In this document: positions 22,934-31,778 of the stretch, in pieces | How positions within the stretch are numbered: position 1 is the stretch's first letter | Layout of the letters: each line of letters opens with the position of its first letter | Origin: Bacillus pumilus | GTDB taxonomy: Bacteria; Bacillota; Bacilli; Bacillales; Bacillaceae | Assembly (NCBI RefSeq): GCF_002744245.1 | Contig: NZ_NKHG01000014.1 | Location: forward strand, 1 to 43,912 | Reading direction: 5' to 3' | Length of the DNA: 43,912 nt | The notes under the pieces: model-generated | What the model was told of the DNA's origin: nothing | Seen by the model: only the letters and a program-made list of their open reading frames with translations | Databases searched by the model: none | Translations under genes and position numbers: made by a program

Positions 22934-24425
22934 ACCAAAACGTGTACATCCAATCTCGATGTTCATTGATTTTATATCAGATGCCGTATCCATGATCAAA
23001 AACTTCATTATCCCTTTTTTTGTGCTTATTTTTGTGAACTCGAATTCGAGTATTCGCTTTTATGCGTTTATCATTCTTGGTGTGCTTCTTTTATGGAAAG
23101 CTGTTTTAACCGTTTTAGAGTGGAGACGATTTACTTACCGAATGGAAGACGATGAATTTCGAGTGGAATCAGGTGTGATCACGAAAAAGAAAAAATATAT
23201 ATCGTTAGAACGAATTCAAACGGTCAATACAAGTGAAGGCATCTTCCAGCGCATTTTCGGTCTAGTGCGAGTTCAAATCGAAACGGCAGGCGGGACGGAT
23301 GGTCCGGAAGTGAGCTTGACGGCGATTACAAAAGCGGAAGCAGAACAATTGAAACAGTCGATTTTTAACCGGAAGAAAAGCTTGCAGCAAGAAGGAGAGG
23401 CAGCGGATGAACATAGTGATGTACCGCATGATCATTTGACTGCGCAAAAACCTGTGGAGGAAGAAGTAAATGTTTCCTATCGTATGGGTGTGCCAGAGCT
23501 GCTTTTGGCGGCTACGACTTCCAGCGGAATCGGTGTGATTATTTCGGGTTGTCTCGCTATCTACACACAAATAGATGAAATTCTTCCTATGGACGGGTTC
23601 GTGAAGCAATTCTCCTTTTTAAGTCATGCGAGTATTGAAATCTACGCCATTCTCATTTTTCTGGCGGTATTGATTGCGTGGATACTCAGTGTGGGGTTAA
23701 CAGCGCTCCAATATGCGAATTTTGCTGCAAAACGAAAAGGGAATGACATCATCATTACAAGAGGACTCATTGAGAGGCATCAAATGACCATTCCGCTTGC
23801 GAGAATTCAAGCAGTGAAAATCAAAGAAAATATTCTCCGTGAACCTTTTGGTTTTGCGACGGTGATGCTTGTTAGTGCAGGAGGATCTATTACAGAAAAA
23901 GAAACCTCTTCTGTTTTATTTCCACTGATTCGAAAGAAAAACATCAATGAATTGTTATCTCAATTTACAGATCAATATCATCTAGAACCAGAAACTGAGC
24001 TGAAAAAGGTACCAAAACGTTCACTCAAACGCTACCTGATCTCTTATGGATTTGTTCCATTACTCGCAGGCGTCATCCTTTCTGTACGTTTTCCGCCATG
24101 GGGGTATTTGGCGCTGATTCCACTACCGATCGCTTTGTTCTTTGGTTATTTAGCTTATAAACAATCAGGCTATGCGATAAGAGATCAATTGATTCAGCTA
24201 ACGGCAAGAGGCATCGGCAAAACCACCGGAATTGTATTGAGAAAACGAATGCAAAACTATACGATGACCCAATCTTACTTCCAGAAGAAAGGCCGAGTGG
24301 CGAGTATTCACACCTTTGTGAAATCCTCTGCACTGCTTGATTCCTTTGGTGTACATCATCTTGAAGAAGAAGATGCTGCACATGTATTTGATTGGTATTC
24401 CTATGAAACAGACAAATCTTCTTAA
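22923..24425 (+). CDS. ydbT: Membrane protein with repeated bacterial PH domains YdbT
   Basis: This 500-residue partner of YdbS contains several bPH2 (DUF304) domains alternating with membrane-helix pairs. The helix pairs are near residues 25-60, 195-265 and 365-405. The PH-like motif G-V-I-T-K-K-K-K-Y-I-S-L-E-R-I-Q-T-V-N is near residue 85 and G-L-I-E-R-H-Q-M-T-I-P-L-A-R-I-Q-A-V near 280. A third divergent copy follows R-G-I-G-K-T. It overlaps ydbS by 11 nt, implying coupled translation in one sigma-W-driven operon that ends in a strong bidirectional terminator. Confidence 0.92.
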   Translation: MMSEPKRVHPISMFIDFISDAVSMIKNFIIPFFVLIFVNSNSSIRFYAFIILGVLLLWKAVLTVLEWRRFTYRMEDDEFRVESGVITKKKKYISLERIQTVNTSEGIFQRIFGLVRVQIETAGGTDGPEVSLTAITKAEAEQLKQSIFNRKKSLQQEGEAADEHSDVPHDHLTAQKPVEEEVNVSYRMGVPELLLAATTSSGIGVIISGCLAIYTQIDEILPMDGFVKQFSFLSHASIEIYAILIFLAVLIAWILSVGLTALQYANFAAKRKGNDIIITRGLIERHQMTIPLARIQAVKIKENILREPFGFATVMLVSAGGSITEKETSSVLFPLIRKKNINELLSQFTDQYHLEPETELKKVPKRSLKRYLISYGFVPLLAGVILSVRFPPWGYLALIPLPIALFFGYLAYKQSGYAIRDQLIQLTARGIGKTTGIVLRKRMQNYTMTQSYFQKKGRVASIHTFVKSSALLDSFGVHHLEEEDAAHVFDWYSYETDKSS

Positions 24426-24427
24426 AT

Positions 24428-24476
24428 AAAAAAATGTCGATCAGCTTCCCATCAAAAGGAGTGATCGACATTTTTT
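24428..24476. terminator. Bidirectional terminator between ydbT and ydcA
   Basis: A 12-bp core stem (24432-24443 with 24462-24473), extended by A and T runs, separates the convergent genes. Confidence 0.92.
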
Positions 24477-24482
24477 ATGAGG

Positions 24483-25088
24483 TTAATAGCGTCTTTTTTT
24501 GGAATGGAAGAATAGGGTGATGGGGGCTAGAATCATGCCGCCAATCAATCCAAATAAGTGAGCCATGATGTTAATGTTCGAATTGACGAACGTCATGATA
24601 ACAGAGACACCTAGAATCGTTAAGATCACCTGAGAATTGCCTCGGTCCATCATGTGAGGTTTAAAGAGGACAAGATACAGATAAACGCCAAACAAACCAA
24701 ATATGGCACCAGAAGCTCCGACATGTACATATTCTAAAGGCTCAACCCAATAGGTTCCGAGATTGCCAATGACCCCTGCACCAAGATAAATAATCAGAAA
24801 CCGAACCTTACCAAGCAAATATTCAAGCGCTGGAGCAAATAGGAACAGTGACATGGAATTGAACAAAATGTGCGTCAGGCTCCCGTGAAGAAAAATAGGG
24901 GTAACGAGTCGCCACCATTCTCCTGCTGCTACACCATAATTGAAACCGACGAGATGATCCTGCCCAAGCTGTATAATCGGAATAGGTATAGCAAATAAAA
25001 GCCACAGGCCTATTTGCAATACAAGGATCGCTGTTACGATTGGATACGATCTAATAAATTGTTGAAAACTCTCCGTTCGAATAAACAT
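24483..25088 (-). CDS. ydcA: Rhomboid-family intramembrane serine protease
   Basis: Rhomboid proteases cut substrate helices within the membrane. The 201-residue protein has six membrane segments. The catalytic serine is Ser126 in G-A-S-G-A-I-F-G and the catalytic histidine His177 in A-H-L-F-G-L-I-G-G. The H-G-S-L-T-H-I-L-F-N motif with oxyanion Asn77 lies in the second helix. The ATG at 25088 follows AAAGGGG. It is divergent from acpS, as in B. subtilis. Substrates are unknown. Confidence 0.93.
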   Translation of the reverse strand: MFIRTESFQQFIRSYPIVTAILVLQIGLWLLFAIPIPIIQLGQDHLVGFNYGVAAGEWWRLVTPIFLHGSLTHILFNSMSLFLFAPALEYLLGKVRFLIIYLGAGVIGNLGTYWVEPLEYVHVGASGAIFGLFGVYLYLVLFKPHMMDRGNSQVILTILGVSVIMTFVNSNINIMAHLFGLIGGMILAPITLFFHSKKRRY

Positions 25089-25182
25089 AACAAACCCCTT
25101 TTGACTAGATAATGGTAAGTTTATAGTAACACGTTTATGAAGCGAACATCCAAAATAGTACGAGTATCATAGGAGGTACCTC

Positions 25183-25548
25183 ATGATCAAAGGAATTGGC
25201 ATTGATATTGTAGAGATCGACCGGCTGTCACGAGTGCTCAGTAGACAGCCTCGTCTACCAGAACGTATTCTGACTTTAAGTGAACAGGGTGTGTTTCGCA
25301 CACTAAGTGAAAAGAGACAGCTGGAGTTTTTGGCAGGACGCTTTGCAGCGAAGGAAGCATTTTCGAAAGCATGCGGTACGGGGATCGGTCAGTATTTAAG
25401 CTTTCATGACATAGAGATACAAAAAGACGATAACGGACAACCTTTCATCAAAAGCGAGAAAACGAAGGAAGACAAGATTCATGTATCCATTACACACACA
25501 AAGGAATATGCTGCTGCGCAAGTTTTAATTGAAAGGTTGTCAAGCTAG
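25183..25548 (+). CDS. acpS: Holo-acyl-carrier-protein synthase
   Basis: AcpS transfers 4'-phosphopantetheine from CoA to the conserved serine of apo-ACP, activating it for fatty-acid synthesis. The 121-residue protein has the two signature regions: G-I-D-I-V-E-I-D-R-L with metal-binding Asp8, and F-A-A-K-E-A-F-S-K-A with Glu58. S-I-T-H-T lies near the end. An AGGAGG site precedes the ATG by 8 nt. A structured gap of 168 bp separates it from ydcC. Confidence 0.95.
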   Translation: MIKGIGIDIVEIDRLSRVLSRQPRLPERILTLSEQGVFRTLSEKRQLEFLAGRFAAKEAFSKACGTGIGQYLSFHDIEIQKDDNGQPFIKSEKTKEDKIHVSITHTKEYAAAQVLIERLSS

Positions 25549-25592
25549 TCTGCATATTGTTTGTCCCCCCTTCATATATTGGGTAGTGCGAT

Positions 25593-25686
25593 AAGGAAGG
25601 GCGAGTTGCTAACTGCTTTGATGGTTCGCGGTACGCAGTTGACTCTTTAGGCGTACTGTTAAAGTCAAACAAGCGGTTTCTTCCTT
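25593..25686 (+). other. Candidate structured leader RNA before ydcC
   Basis: AAGGAAG (25593-25599) pairs with CTTCCTT (25680-25686). Inside, AACTGC (25611-25616) pairs with GCAGTT (25635-25640). Immediately after, GACTcTTTA (25641-25649) pairs with TAAAGTC (25660-25666), giving a three-way-junction-like fold. GTACGC (25631-25636) and GCGTAC (25651-25656) offer a competing or loop-loop pairing. It ends 30 nt before the ydcC start. No known RNA class is recognised. Confidence 0.45.
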
Positions 25687-25716
25687 TTAACACAATTAAC
25701 GAAGGGGTTGAAAAGG

Positions 25717-26724
25717 GTGAGAAAAAGCTTTGTTTTGCTTGTAACGGGGATCCTTTTTGTACTGATTCTCTCCGCATGCGGTCAAAAATCTCAGCAGGAT
25801 ATCGTTGGAGATTTAAACAAAAAGGCAGAGGAAATGACATCATACAAAGCCAAAGCAAAAATGACCATCGAGACAGGAAATGAACCGCAGGAGTACCAAG
25901 TCGAAATTTGGTACAAAAAGCCGGAGCTTTACCGTGTCTATTTAGAAAATCCAAAAAAGGATCAGAGTCAAGTCATTTTAAGAAATGGCAATGGTGTGTT
26001 TGTGCTGACACCTTCATTGAACAAAAGCTTCCGTTTCCATAGTGATTGGCCGAATAATAGCAGTCAGGTTTATTTATTTGAATCACTAGTGAAAGACATT
26101 AAAAATGACAGTACAGCTCAGTTCAAAGCGAAAGAGTCAAAGTATATTTTCGAAACGAAAACCAATTATCAGCACAACCAAATGCTGCCTACCCAAGAGA
26201 TTACCTTTCATAAAAAAACAATGGCGCCTGCCAGTGTGAAAGTACTGGATAGCGACAAAAAGCCAATGGTGAAAGTAGAATTCTCTCACTTTGAATTCAA
26301 TAAATCCTTTGACAAAGATGCATTTGATGAGAAGAAAAACATGACGCTCTCCCAAATGGATGTCACCACAAGTGCAGACCCATCTGACAGCTTTGCGATG
26401 AAAACACCAGTTGATATGCCAGAGGGCGTGAAGAAGATGGAAGAGAAAGAAATGACAACAGATGCTGGGAAACGATATGTGATTACGTATGGCGGGAAGA
26501 AATCCTTCACACTCATTCAGGAAAAAGCGCGAGTGGCAGAAGCGTCTACGCCTGTGACGATGAACGGAGAGCCAGTCGATCTTGGCATGACAGTTGGTGT
26601 TCTAACGGATCAATCTCTCTCATGGACATCTGACGGAGTCGACTACTTAATTTCCTCAAGTGATTTATCGAAGGAAGAGCTATTAATGGTCGCAAAAAGT
26701 GTAGAAGGACAGTCAGCCAAATAA
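25717..26724 (+). CDS. ydcC: LolA-like sporulation/outer-leaflet lipoprotein YdcC
   Basis: This is a secreted lipoprotein of 335 residues. The N-terminus M-R-K-S-F plus a hydrophobic stretch ends in the lipobox L-S-A-C (Cys21). The rest resembles the LolA/LolB-like lipoprotein-localisation fold of the 'outer membrane lipoprotein-sorting protein' group (DUF4367-type C-terminus). It has S-Y-K-A-K-A-K-M-T-I-E near residue 45 and V-E-I-W-Y-K-K-P-E near 63. GTG 25717 is preferred because GAAGGGG lies 9 nt upstream; the in-frame TTG at 25708 touches that site. B. subtilis ydcC is reported as a sporulation-associated gene. Function in a Gram-positive cell is unclear. Confidence 0.88.
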   Translation: MRKSFVLLVTGILFVLILSACGQKSQQDIVGDLNKKAEEMTSYKAKAKMTIETGNEPQEYQVEIWYKKPELYRVYLENPKKDQSQVILRNGNGVFVLTPSLNKSFRFHSDWPNNSSQVYLFESLVKDIKNDSTAQFKAKESKYIFETKTNYQHNQMLPTQEITFHKKTMAPASVKVLDSDKKPMVKVEFSHFEFNKSFDKDAFDEKKNMTLSQMDVTTSADPSDSFAMKTPVDMPEGVKKMEEKEMTTDAGKRYVITYGGKKSFTLIQEKARVAEASTPVTMNGEPVDLGMTVGVLTDQSLSWTSDGVDYLISSSDLSKEELLMVAKSVEGQSAK

Positions 26725-26753
26725 ATGAATATCTCATGTGAGACCCTGAAAAT

Positions 26754-26790
26754 AGAAAATCAGCCCTGTGCAAGGGCTGATTTTCTTTGA
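26754..26790 (+). terminator. ydcC terminator
   Basis: A 14-bp stem (26754-26767 with 26773-26786) with a T-rich 3' side ends the ydcC transcript. Confidence 0.88.
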
Positions 26791-26795
26791 TTTGT

Positions 26796-26824
26796 TTCAC
26801 ATTATTCTTGATTTTTAGTATCAT
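26796..26824 (+). promoter_or_regulatory. Probable alr promoter
   Basis: TTCACA (26796-26801) and TATCAT (26819-26824) are separated by 17 nt, located 40 nt before the alr start. Confidence 0.55.
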
Positions 26825-26863
26825 AATGAAGGTATTGAATCATTCAATAGGGAAGTGTGACGG

Positions 26864-28045
26864 ATGGACACAAATGCCTTTTATAGAGACACGTGGGCAG
26901 AAATTAATTTAACAGCAATCAAGCATAATGTTTCACATATGAAAGACCATATCGGTAAAAAAGTTCAATTAATGGCCGTTGTGAAAGCCAATGCATATGG
27001 ACATGGAGATATAGAAGTGGCAAGAGCTGCCCTCAGAGCAGGTGCAGACCTGTTAGCCGTAGCCTTTTTAGATGAGGCCATTTCTTTAAGAAATAAAGGC
27101 ATTAAAGCACCAATTCTTGTGCTCGGTGCAGTTCCGCCAGAGTATGTCAAAGTCGCCGTTAGGTACAATGTCATTATGACCGCTTACTCAATCAAGTGGC
27201 TGAGGGAAGTAGCCAAAGTGATGAACGGGCAGATTGGACAACCTATTCGTTTCCACTTGAAAATTGATAGCGGAATGAATCGTTTAGGAGTTAAAACGTT
27301 AGAGCAAGTGAACGAAGTAAAAGAGCTAGCCGTCAATCATTCTTATTTACAGCTGGAAGGTGTATTTACTCACTTTGCAACAGCAGATGAAAAGGGCGAG
27401 GACTATCTCGATATGCAAGTTAGAACCTTTCAAACATTGCTTCAGCCGCTTCATACGGACAAACTGCTCGTTCATTGTGCCAACAGTGCAGCGGGACTGC
27501 GGTTCAAAGGAGTCTTGTTTAATATGGTTCGGTTTGGCATCAGTATGTACGGGCTGTCACCTTCAGAGGAAATCAAAGATGAATTGCCTTTCAAACTGGA
27601 AGAAGCATTGTCTCTTCATACGAAGCTGGCGCAAGTGAAGCTCATTCAAAAGGGTGAAAGTGTCAGCTACGGAGCGACCTATACAGCCAATCAGGATACA
27701 TGGATTGGTACGGTTCCAGTAGGTTATGCAGACGGCTGGATCCGAAAGCTGGCGGGAACGGAAGTGCTCGTTGGTGGAAAGCGAAGGAAGATCGCCGGAA
27801 GGGTATGTATGGATCAATTCATGGTTGAATTGAAAGAGGACGCTCCAGCAGGCGAGCCAGTTGTTCTTATTGGTGTACAAGGCGAAGAAAAGGTATCAGT
27901 CAATGAAGTGGCCAAAAGGCTGGATACCATTAACTATGAAGTCACATGTTCTATTGGCCAACGTGTCCCAAGAGTCTATATGGAAGACGGCAAAAGGGTT
28001 CATGTACGGAATCCGCTGCTTCAAGGCGGGCCAAGCTTTTTATAA
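26864..28045 (+). CDS. alr: Alanine racemase
   Basis: Alr interconverts L- and D-alanine with pyridoxal phosphate, supplying D-alanine for ddl and teichoic-acid alanylation. The 393-residue protein has the PLP lysine Lys41 in V-V-K-A-N-A-Y-G-H-G and the second catalytic residue Tyr269 in S-V-S-Y-G-A-T-Y. It has the TIM-barrel plus C-terminal beta-domain layout. The ATG at 26864 gives the usual D-T-W-A-E-I start region. It ends in a hairpin terminator before the toxin-antitoxin genes. Confidence 0.96.
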   Translation: MDTNAFYRDTWAEINLTAIKHNVSHMKDHIGKKVQLMAVVKANAYGHGDIEVARAALRAGADLLAVAFLDEAISLRNKGIKAPILVLGAVPPEYVKVAVRYNVIMTAYSIKWLREVAKVMNGQIGQPIRFHLKIDSGMNRLGVKTLEQVNEVKELAVNHSYLQLEGVFTHFATADEKGEDYLDMQVRTFQTLLQPLHTDKLLVHCANSAAGLRFKGVLFNMVRFGISMYGLSPSEEIKDELPFKLEEALSLHTKLAQVKLIQKGESVSYGATYTANQDTWIGTVPVGYADGWIRKLAGTEVLVGGKRRKIAGRVCMDQFMVELKEDAPAGEPVVLIGVQGEEKVSVNEVAKRLDTINYEVTCSIGQRVPRVYMEDGKRVHVRNPLLQGGPSFL

Positions 28046-28057
28046 GTGGTTTGACGG

Positions 28058-28092
28058 GAACGATGTCCAATTACTGACATCGTTCTCTTTGA
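28058..28092 (+). terminator. alr terminator
   Basis: GAACGATGTC (28058-28067) pairs perfectly with GACATCGTTC (28076-28085), followed by a short T-rich tail. Confidence 0.75.
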
Positions 28093-28222
28093 TTCTACAG
28101 AGAAGGAATAAAGGTTCTCCCTTTTTTAGAGATTTTGGAAATACCGTATGATTTTCGGAAAAAAGCGTATAATGGGAAAGAGGAACTCCATTATCATCTT
28201 GATTTACGGGTGGCCCGACCGC

Positions 28223-28248
28223 TTCATGTTCTAATAAGAACTCATGAA
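28223..28248 (+). repeat. Hairpin in the ndoAI leader region
   Basis: TTCATG (28223-28228) pairs with CATGAA (28243-28248), extended by TTCT/AGAA inside. It has no T run, so it is not a terminator. It lies between a TATAAT box at 28171-28176 and TTGCTT-N16-TATGAT (28258-28285) before ndoAI. The remaining part of this ~295-bp gap shows nothing else. Confidence 0.4.
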
Positions 28249-28340
28249 AAAACAGCTTTGCTTGTGCATTGAATAATGGTATGATTAGTCTTGGAATGGA
28301 TCGAAACGGTATCCGTAAGTTTTGTGGAGGTGTATGTTTT

Positions 28341-28622
28341 TTGTCTGAATCCAGCGCAACAAACGAAATGAAGATTCGACTGCCCGAGGCTTTAATGTCT
28401 GAAATCGAACGAGTAGCAGAGCAGGATAAGGTAACAAGAAATGAATTGATCTACCGAGCGACAAAAACGTATATTCGTGAACGTAATATTCGACAAAATC
28501 GTGAATCGATGAGACGCGGCTACATGGAGATGGCGAAGATTAATCTGAATATCTCTTCAGAGGCACAATACGCAGAGTTTGAGGCTGAGAATACAGTTGA
28601 GCGATTAGTCAGCGGGGGTTAA
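28341..28622 (+). CDS. ndoAI: Antitoxin EndoAI (ribbon-helix-helix, MazE-like)
   Basis: EndoAI binds and inhibits the EndoA ribonuclease and autoregulates the operon. The 93-residue product starts at TTG 28341 with GTGGAGG 10 nt upstream, giving [17 protein letters not shown] ribbon-helix-helix DNA-binding domain occupies residues 8-50 (M-K-I-R-L-P-E ... T-R-N-E-L-I). The C-terminal tail [14 protein letters not shown] ... V-E-R-L-V-S-G-G is the toxin-binding part and is nearly identical to B. subtilis EndoAI. A longer frame from 28269 lacks a ribosome binding site. Only 4 nt separate it from the toxin gene. Confidence 0.95.
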   Translation: MSESSATNEMKIRLPEALMSEIERVAEQDKVTRNELIYRATKTYIRERNIRQNRESMRRGYMEMAKINLNISSEAQYAEFEAENTVERLVSGG

Positions 28623-28626
28623 ACAT

Positions 28627-28977
28627 TTGATTGTTAAACGCGGTGATGTTTACTTTGCTGATTTATCTCCTGTTGTTGGCTCCGAGCAGGGCGGGGTTCG
28701 CCCAGTATTGGTGATCCAAAATGACATTGGAAATCGCTTTAGCCCGACTGCTATCGTTGCAGCCATAACAGCCCAAATACAAAAAGCGAAATTACCGACT
28801 CACGTCGAAATTAATGCAAAGCGCTACGGCTTTGAACGAGATTCTGTCATTCTTTTGGAGCAGATTCGTACGATCGATAAACAAAGATTGACAGATAAAA
28901 TCACACATCTTGATGATGAGATGATGGAGAAGGTTGATGAAGCCTTACAAGTTAGTTTGGCTCTTATTGATTTTTAA
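28627..28977 (+). CDS. ndoA: mRNA interferase EndoA (MazF/PemK toxin)
   Basis: EndoA is a sequence-specific, ribosome-independent endoribonuclease; the B. subtilis enzyme cuts at UACAU. The 116-residue protein has the MazF fold with [11 protein letters not shown] at the N-terminus, [16 protein letters not shown] (catalytic Arg25) and the F-S-P-T region (catalytic Thr near 48). The start is TTG, 4 nt after the antitoxin stop. It appears intact. It is followed by a terminator and the sigB operon, as in B. subtilis. Confidence 0.97.
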   Translation: MIVKRGDVYFADLSPVVGSEQGGVRPVLVIQNDIGNRFSPTAIVAAITAQIQKAKLPTHVEINAKRYGFERDSVILLEQIRTIDKQRLTDKITHLDDEMMEKVDEALQVSLALIDF

Positions 28978-28991
28978 TAAGGTGAGGTATG

Positions 28992-29019
28992 GTTGCTCTC
29001 TTGTGAGCAACTTTTTTTT
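28992..29019 (+). terminator. Terminator between ndoA and rsbR
   Basis: GTTGCTC (28992-28998) pairs with GAGCAAC (29005-29011), followed by eight T residues. Confidence 0.9.
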
Positions 29020-29046
29020 GTGTTCATTTTTTATTAACGCTATAAT
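29018..29046 (+). promoter_or_regulatory. Probable sigma-A promoter of the sigB operon
   Basis: TTGTGT (29018-29023) and TATAAT (29041-29046) are separated by 17 nt, directly after the ndoA terminator and 48 nt before rsbR. The -35 is weak. Confidence 0.6.
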
Positions 29047-29093
29047 GGAGAGAGAATAAAAGTAGTGCTTTATAGGTGCGTAGGGGGTAAATC

Positions 29094-29924
29094 ATGTCGA
29101 ATCATATCGTGTTAGCTTTCGCAAGAGAGCATCAAAAGGAATTAGAAAAAGAGTGGACGGACATTTTTAAACGACTCGGACAAGAAGAAACGGACATGAT
29201 GCTGAACGACAAAATGTATGAAACTTTTTGTTCGGAATATGTTCAGCTGATCATTACATCCCTTTCAGAGGGGTATGCTGAGGATTTTGAAGAAAAAGTG
29301 CAAATTTTTGCTTTAAAAATTGTTCAAATGGGTATATCACTTAAGTTATTGGCAAATGGTCTAACGGAAATCCGTACACACTTATATCAAAAAATGAACG
29401 ATGATAAAGATACATCAGAAGAAAGTCGTGACCTCATCTGGCAAATTGATCGATTCATCACACCGATTCATAACGAGATATTGAATCATTATTCCATTTC
29501 ATGGGAGAAAACTGTGGACCTTCAAAAAATGGCGCTGCAGGAACTTTCTGCCCCGCTGATCCCGGTATTTGAGCACATCACTGTCATGCCACTAGTTGGA
29601 ACAATTGATACAGAACGTGCGAAAAAAATTATGGAGAACCTGCTAAATGGTGTCGTGAAACATCGTTCACAGGTTGTCTTGATCGATATTACGGGTGTCC
29701 CTGTTGTTGATACTATGGTGGCGCACCATATCATTCAAGCGTCCGAGGCTGTGAGATTAGTAGGTGCGAAGTGCTTGTTGGTTGGGATTCGTCCAGAAAT
29801 CGCCCAAACCATCGTCAACCTCGGAATTGATTTATCTCAGGTTACAACAAAGAATACCCTTCAAAAAGGAATTCAAACGGCTTTAGAAATGACAAATCGA
29901 AAAATTGTTTCATTGGAGGGATAA
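29094..29924 (+). CDS. rsbRA: Stressosome sensor RsbRA
   Basis: RsbR forms the stressosome with RsbS and holds RsbT until environmental stress releases it. The 276-residue protein has an N-terminal non-haem globin-like sensor domain (about 1-145) and a C-terminal STAS domain. The two phosphorylation sites of the family correspond to Thr173 (V-G-T-I-D-T) and Thr207 (V-V-D-T-M-V). The ATG at 29094 follows a GTAGGGGG site. It is first gene of an eight-gene operon in which neighbours overlap or lie within about 60 bp. Confidence 0.95.
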   Translation: MSNHIVLAFAREHQKELEKEWTDIFKRLGQEETDMMLNDKMYETFCSEYVQLIITSLSEGYAEDFEEKVQIFALKIVQMGISLKLLANGLTEIRTHLYQKMNDDKDTSEESRDLIWQIDRFITPIHNEILNHYSISWEKTVDLQKMALQELSAPLIPVFEHITVMPLVGTIDTERAKKIMENLLNGVVKHRSQVVLIDITGVPVVDTMVAHHIIQASEAVRLVGAKCLLVGIRPEIAQTIVNLGIDLSQVTTKNTLQKGIQTALEMTNRKIVSLEG

Positions 29925-29928
29925 CCTA

Positions 29929-30297
29929 GTGAGAAATCACCCGAAGATTCCAATCTTAAAGCTATATAACTGTCTTCTGATTTCGATACAGTGGGAGCTT
30001 GATGACCAAACAGCTCTTCACTTTCAAGAAGACTTGCTGAATAAAATTCACGAAACAGGAGCAAACGGTGTTGTCATTGACCTAACGTCCATTGATATGA
30101 TTGATTCATTTATTGCAAAAGTATTAGGCGATGTCATCACGATGTCCAAGCTCATGGGGGCAAAGGTTGTATTAACAGGAATACAGCCGGCAGTCGCTGT
30201 AACGCTCATTGAACTTGGTATATCACTGGAAGAAATTCAGACAGCACTAGATCTTGAGCAAGGGCTTGAGACACTGAAGCGGGAATTGGGGGAATAG
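29929..30297 (+). CDS. rsbS: Stressosome scaffold protein RsbS
   Basis: RsbS is the single-STAS-domain core of the stressosome and the main antagonist of RsbT. The GTG at 29929 has GGAGGG 8 nt upstream and gives 122 residues, one more than in B. subtilis. The phosphorylatable serine is Ser60 in D-M-I-D-S-F-I-A-K. Four nucleotides separate the rsbR stop from this start. The longer frame from 29905 overlaps rsbR without a ribosome binding site. Confidence 0.95.
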   Translation: MRNHPKIPILKLYNCLLISIQWELDDQTALHFQEDLLNKIHETGANGVVIDLTSIDMIDSFIAKVLGDVITMSKLMGAKVVLTGIQPAVAVTLIELGISLEEIQTALDLEQGLETLKRELGE

Positions 30298-30299
30298 AT

Positions 30300-30701
30300 A
30301 TGAAAGACCAATCCTGTGTAAAAATATTGACGGAATGGGACATAGTCGCGGCAAGACAATTGGGGCGAAATGTTGCAAAAGAGCTTGGTTTTGGAACAGT
30401 TGACCAAGCAAGAATTACGACGGCCATTTCAGAATTAGCTCGAAACATCTATTTATACGCTGGTAAAGGTCAGATTTGTATAGAAGAAGTGATGGAGCGC
30501 GGAAAGCGTGGACTCAAAGTCATCGCAGCCGATGAGGGGCCTGGCATTATGGATATACGCAAGGTGATGGAAGACGGATTTTCTACATCAGGCGGTCTCG
30601 GAGCAGGTCTTCCGGGAGTCAAAAGGCTGATGGATGATTTTACATTAGATTCTGCACCAGAACAAGGAACGGAGATACAAGCTGTCAAGTGGCTTCGCTA
30701 G
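30300..30701 (+). CDS. rsbT: Switch protein/serine kinase RsbT
   Basis: RsbT phosphorylates RsbR and RsbS; when released it activates the RsbU phosphatase. The 133-residue GHKL-type kinase has E-L-A-R-N-I (N box), D-E-G-P-G-I (G1) and G-G-L-G-A-G-L-P-G-V (G2). The start lies 2 nt after the rsbS stop, with GGGGGAAT upstream. Confidence 0.96.
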   Translation: MKDQSCVKILTEWDIVAARQLGRNVAKELGFGTVDQARITTAISELARNIYLYAGKGQICIEEVMERGKRGLKVIAADEGPGIMDIRKVMEDGFSTSGGLGAGLPGVKRLMDDFTLDSAPEQGTEIQAVKWLR

Positions 30702-30711
30702 GAGGGAAACC

Positions 30712-31719
30712 ATGGATTTTAAGGAGGTAATGGAGCAGCGATATCATCAGCTGCTCAGTCGTTATATCAGTGACCTAACTGAAACATCGCTATATCAAGC
30801 TCAAAAATTTAGCCGAAAAACCATTGAGCATCAAATACCTCCTGAAGAAATAGTAAGTGTTCACCGAAAAGTGATTCAGGAGCTTTACCCTGATTTGCCG
30901 GAAGATGTCTTTCATTCACTAGACTTCTTAATTGAAGTCATGATCGGGTATGGACTAGCCTATCAAGAACATTTAACACTTAGAGGCATCCAGCAAGAAA
31001 TTAAATCAGAAATTGAAATTGCTGCAAATGTTCAGCAAACCCTTCTGGAAACAAAAATTCCAGAAGGAGACACATTTGATATTGGTGCGATTAGTGTGCC
31101 AGCCAAACAGATGAGTGGAGATTATTACCACTTTGTGACGGATCACAATACAATCAATATCGCGATCGCAGATGTCATTGGGAAAGGCATCCCAGCTGCT
31201 CTCTGTATGTCGATGATTAAGTATGCGATGGATTCGTTGCCGGAGTCAGGAAGCGGCCCAACAAAGGTGCTGAAAACACTTAATCGTGTTGTTGAGCAAA
31301 ACGTAGACCCAAGCATGTTTATCACCATGTTCTATGGCAGTTATAATACAGCAACACATGAATTTAAATACGCATCGGCTGGTCATGAGCCGGGCTTTTT
31401 CTATTGCAAAAAAGAGAATCAATTTTACGACTTAGATGCGAAAGGACTTGTCCTTGGAATCGCACCAGAATTTGATTACAGTCAGTATGAGAAGCATTTG
31501 GATGTAGGAGATATGGTCATCTTATTCTCTGATGGTGTAACAGAATCCAAGTCAGAGGACGGCTTCTTAGAGCGGGAGGATATCAAAGCGCTCATATCAG
31601 AGCACCTGTCTTACTCAGCTCAGGAAATGGTGGATGCCATCTATGCGAGCTTACTCAAACTGCAAGACTTTCAGCTTCACGATGACTTTACTTTACTTGT
31701 TCTCAAAAGAAAGGTTTAG
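30712..31719 (+). CDS. rsbU: PP2C phosphatase RsbU
   Basis: RsbU dephosphorylates RsbV-P when bound to RsbT, passing environmental stress signals to sigma-B. The 335-residue protein has an N-terminal helical RsbT-binding domain (1-85), a coiled-coil linker (about 95-118), and a SpoIIE/PP2C phosphatase domain. That domain shows S-G-D-Y-Y, I-A-D-V-I-G-K-G and F-S-D-G-V-T-E metal-binding motifs. The sigma-B promoter for rsbV overlaps its stop codon. Confidence 0.96.
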   Translation: MDFKEVMEQRYHQLLSRYISDLTETSLYQAQKFSRKTIEHQIPPEEIVSVHRKVIQELYPDLPEDVFHSLDFLIEVMIGYGLAYQEHLTLRGIQQEIKSEIEIAANVQQTLLETKIPEGDTFDIGAISVPAKQMSGDYYHFVTDHNTINIAIADVIGKGIPAALCMSMIKYAMDSLPESGSGPTKVLKTLNRVVEQNVDPSMFITMFYGSYNTATHEFKYASAGHEPGFFYCKKENQFYDLDAKGLVLGIAPEFDYSQYEKHLDVGDMVILFSDGVTESKSEDGFLEREDIKALISEHLSYSAQEMVDAIYASLLKLQDFQLHDDFTLLVLKRKV

Positions 31720-31738
31720 AAACTGAATATGCGGGTAT
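31714..31738 (+). promoter_or_regulatory. Internal sigma-B promoter before rsbV
   Basis: GTTTAG (31714-31719) and GGGTAT (31733-31738) are separated by 13 nt, matching the sigma-B consensus. It drives rsbVW-sigB-rsbX autocatalytically, as known in B. subtilis. The -35 overlaps the rsbU stop. Confidence 0.93.
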
Positions 31739-31778
31739 ATAAAACTTTAGGAAACAAGAAATTCGAGGTGAATGCATA

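Noticed and set aside
25565..25690. tRNA-like sequence GGTTCGCGG in the acpS-ydcC gap.
   Set aside because: No acceptor, D or anticodon stem of the right sizes can be drawn around it.
26546..27880. Minus-strand open frames opposite ydcC and alr.
   Set aside because: They are antisense shadows of well-supported genes, without start signals or recognisable domains.
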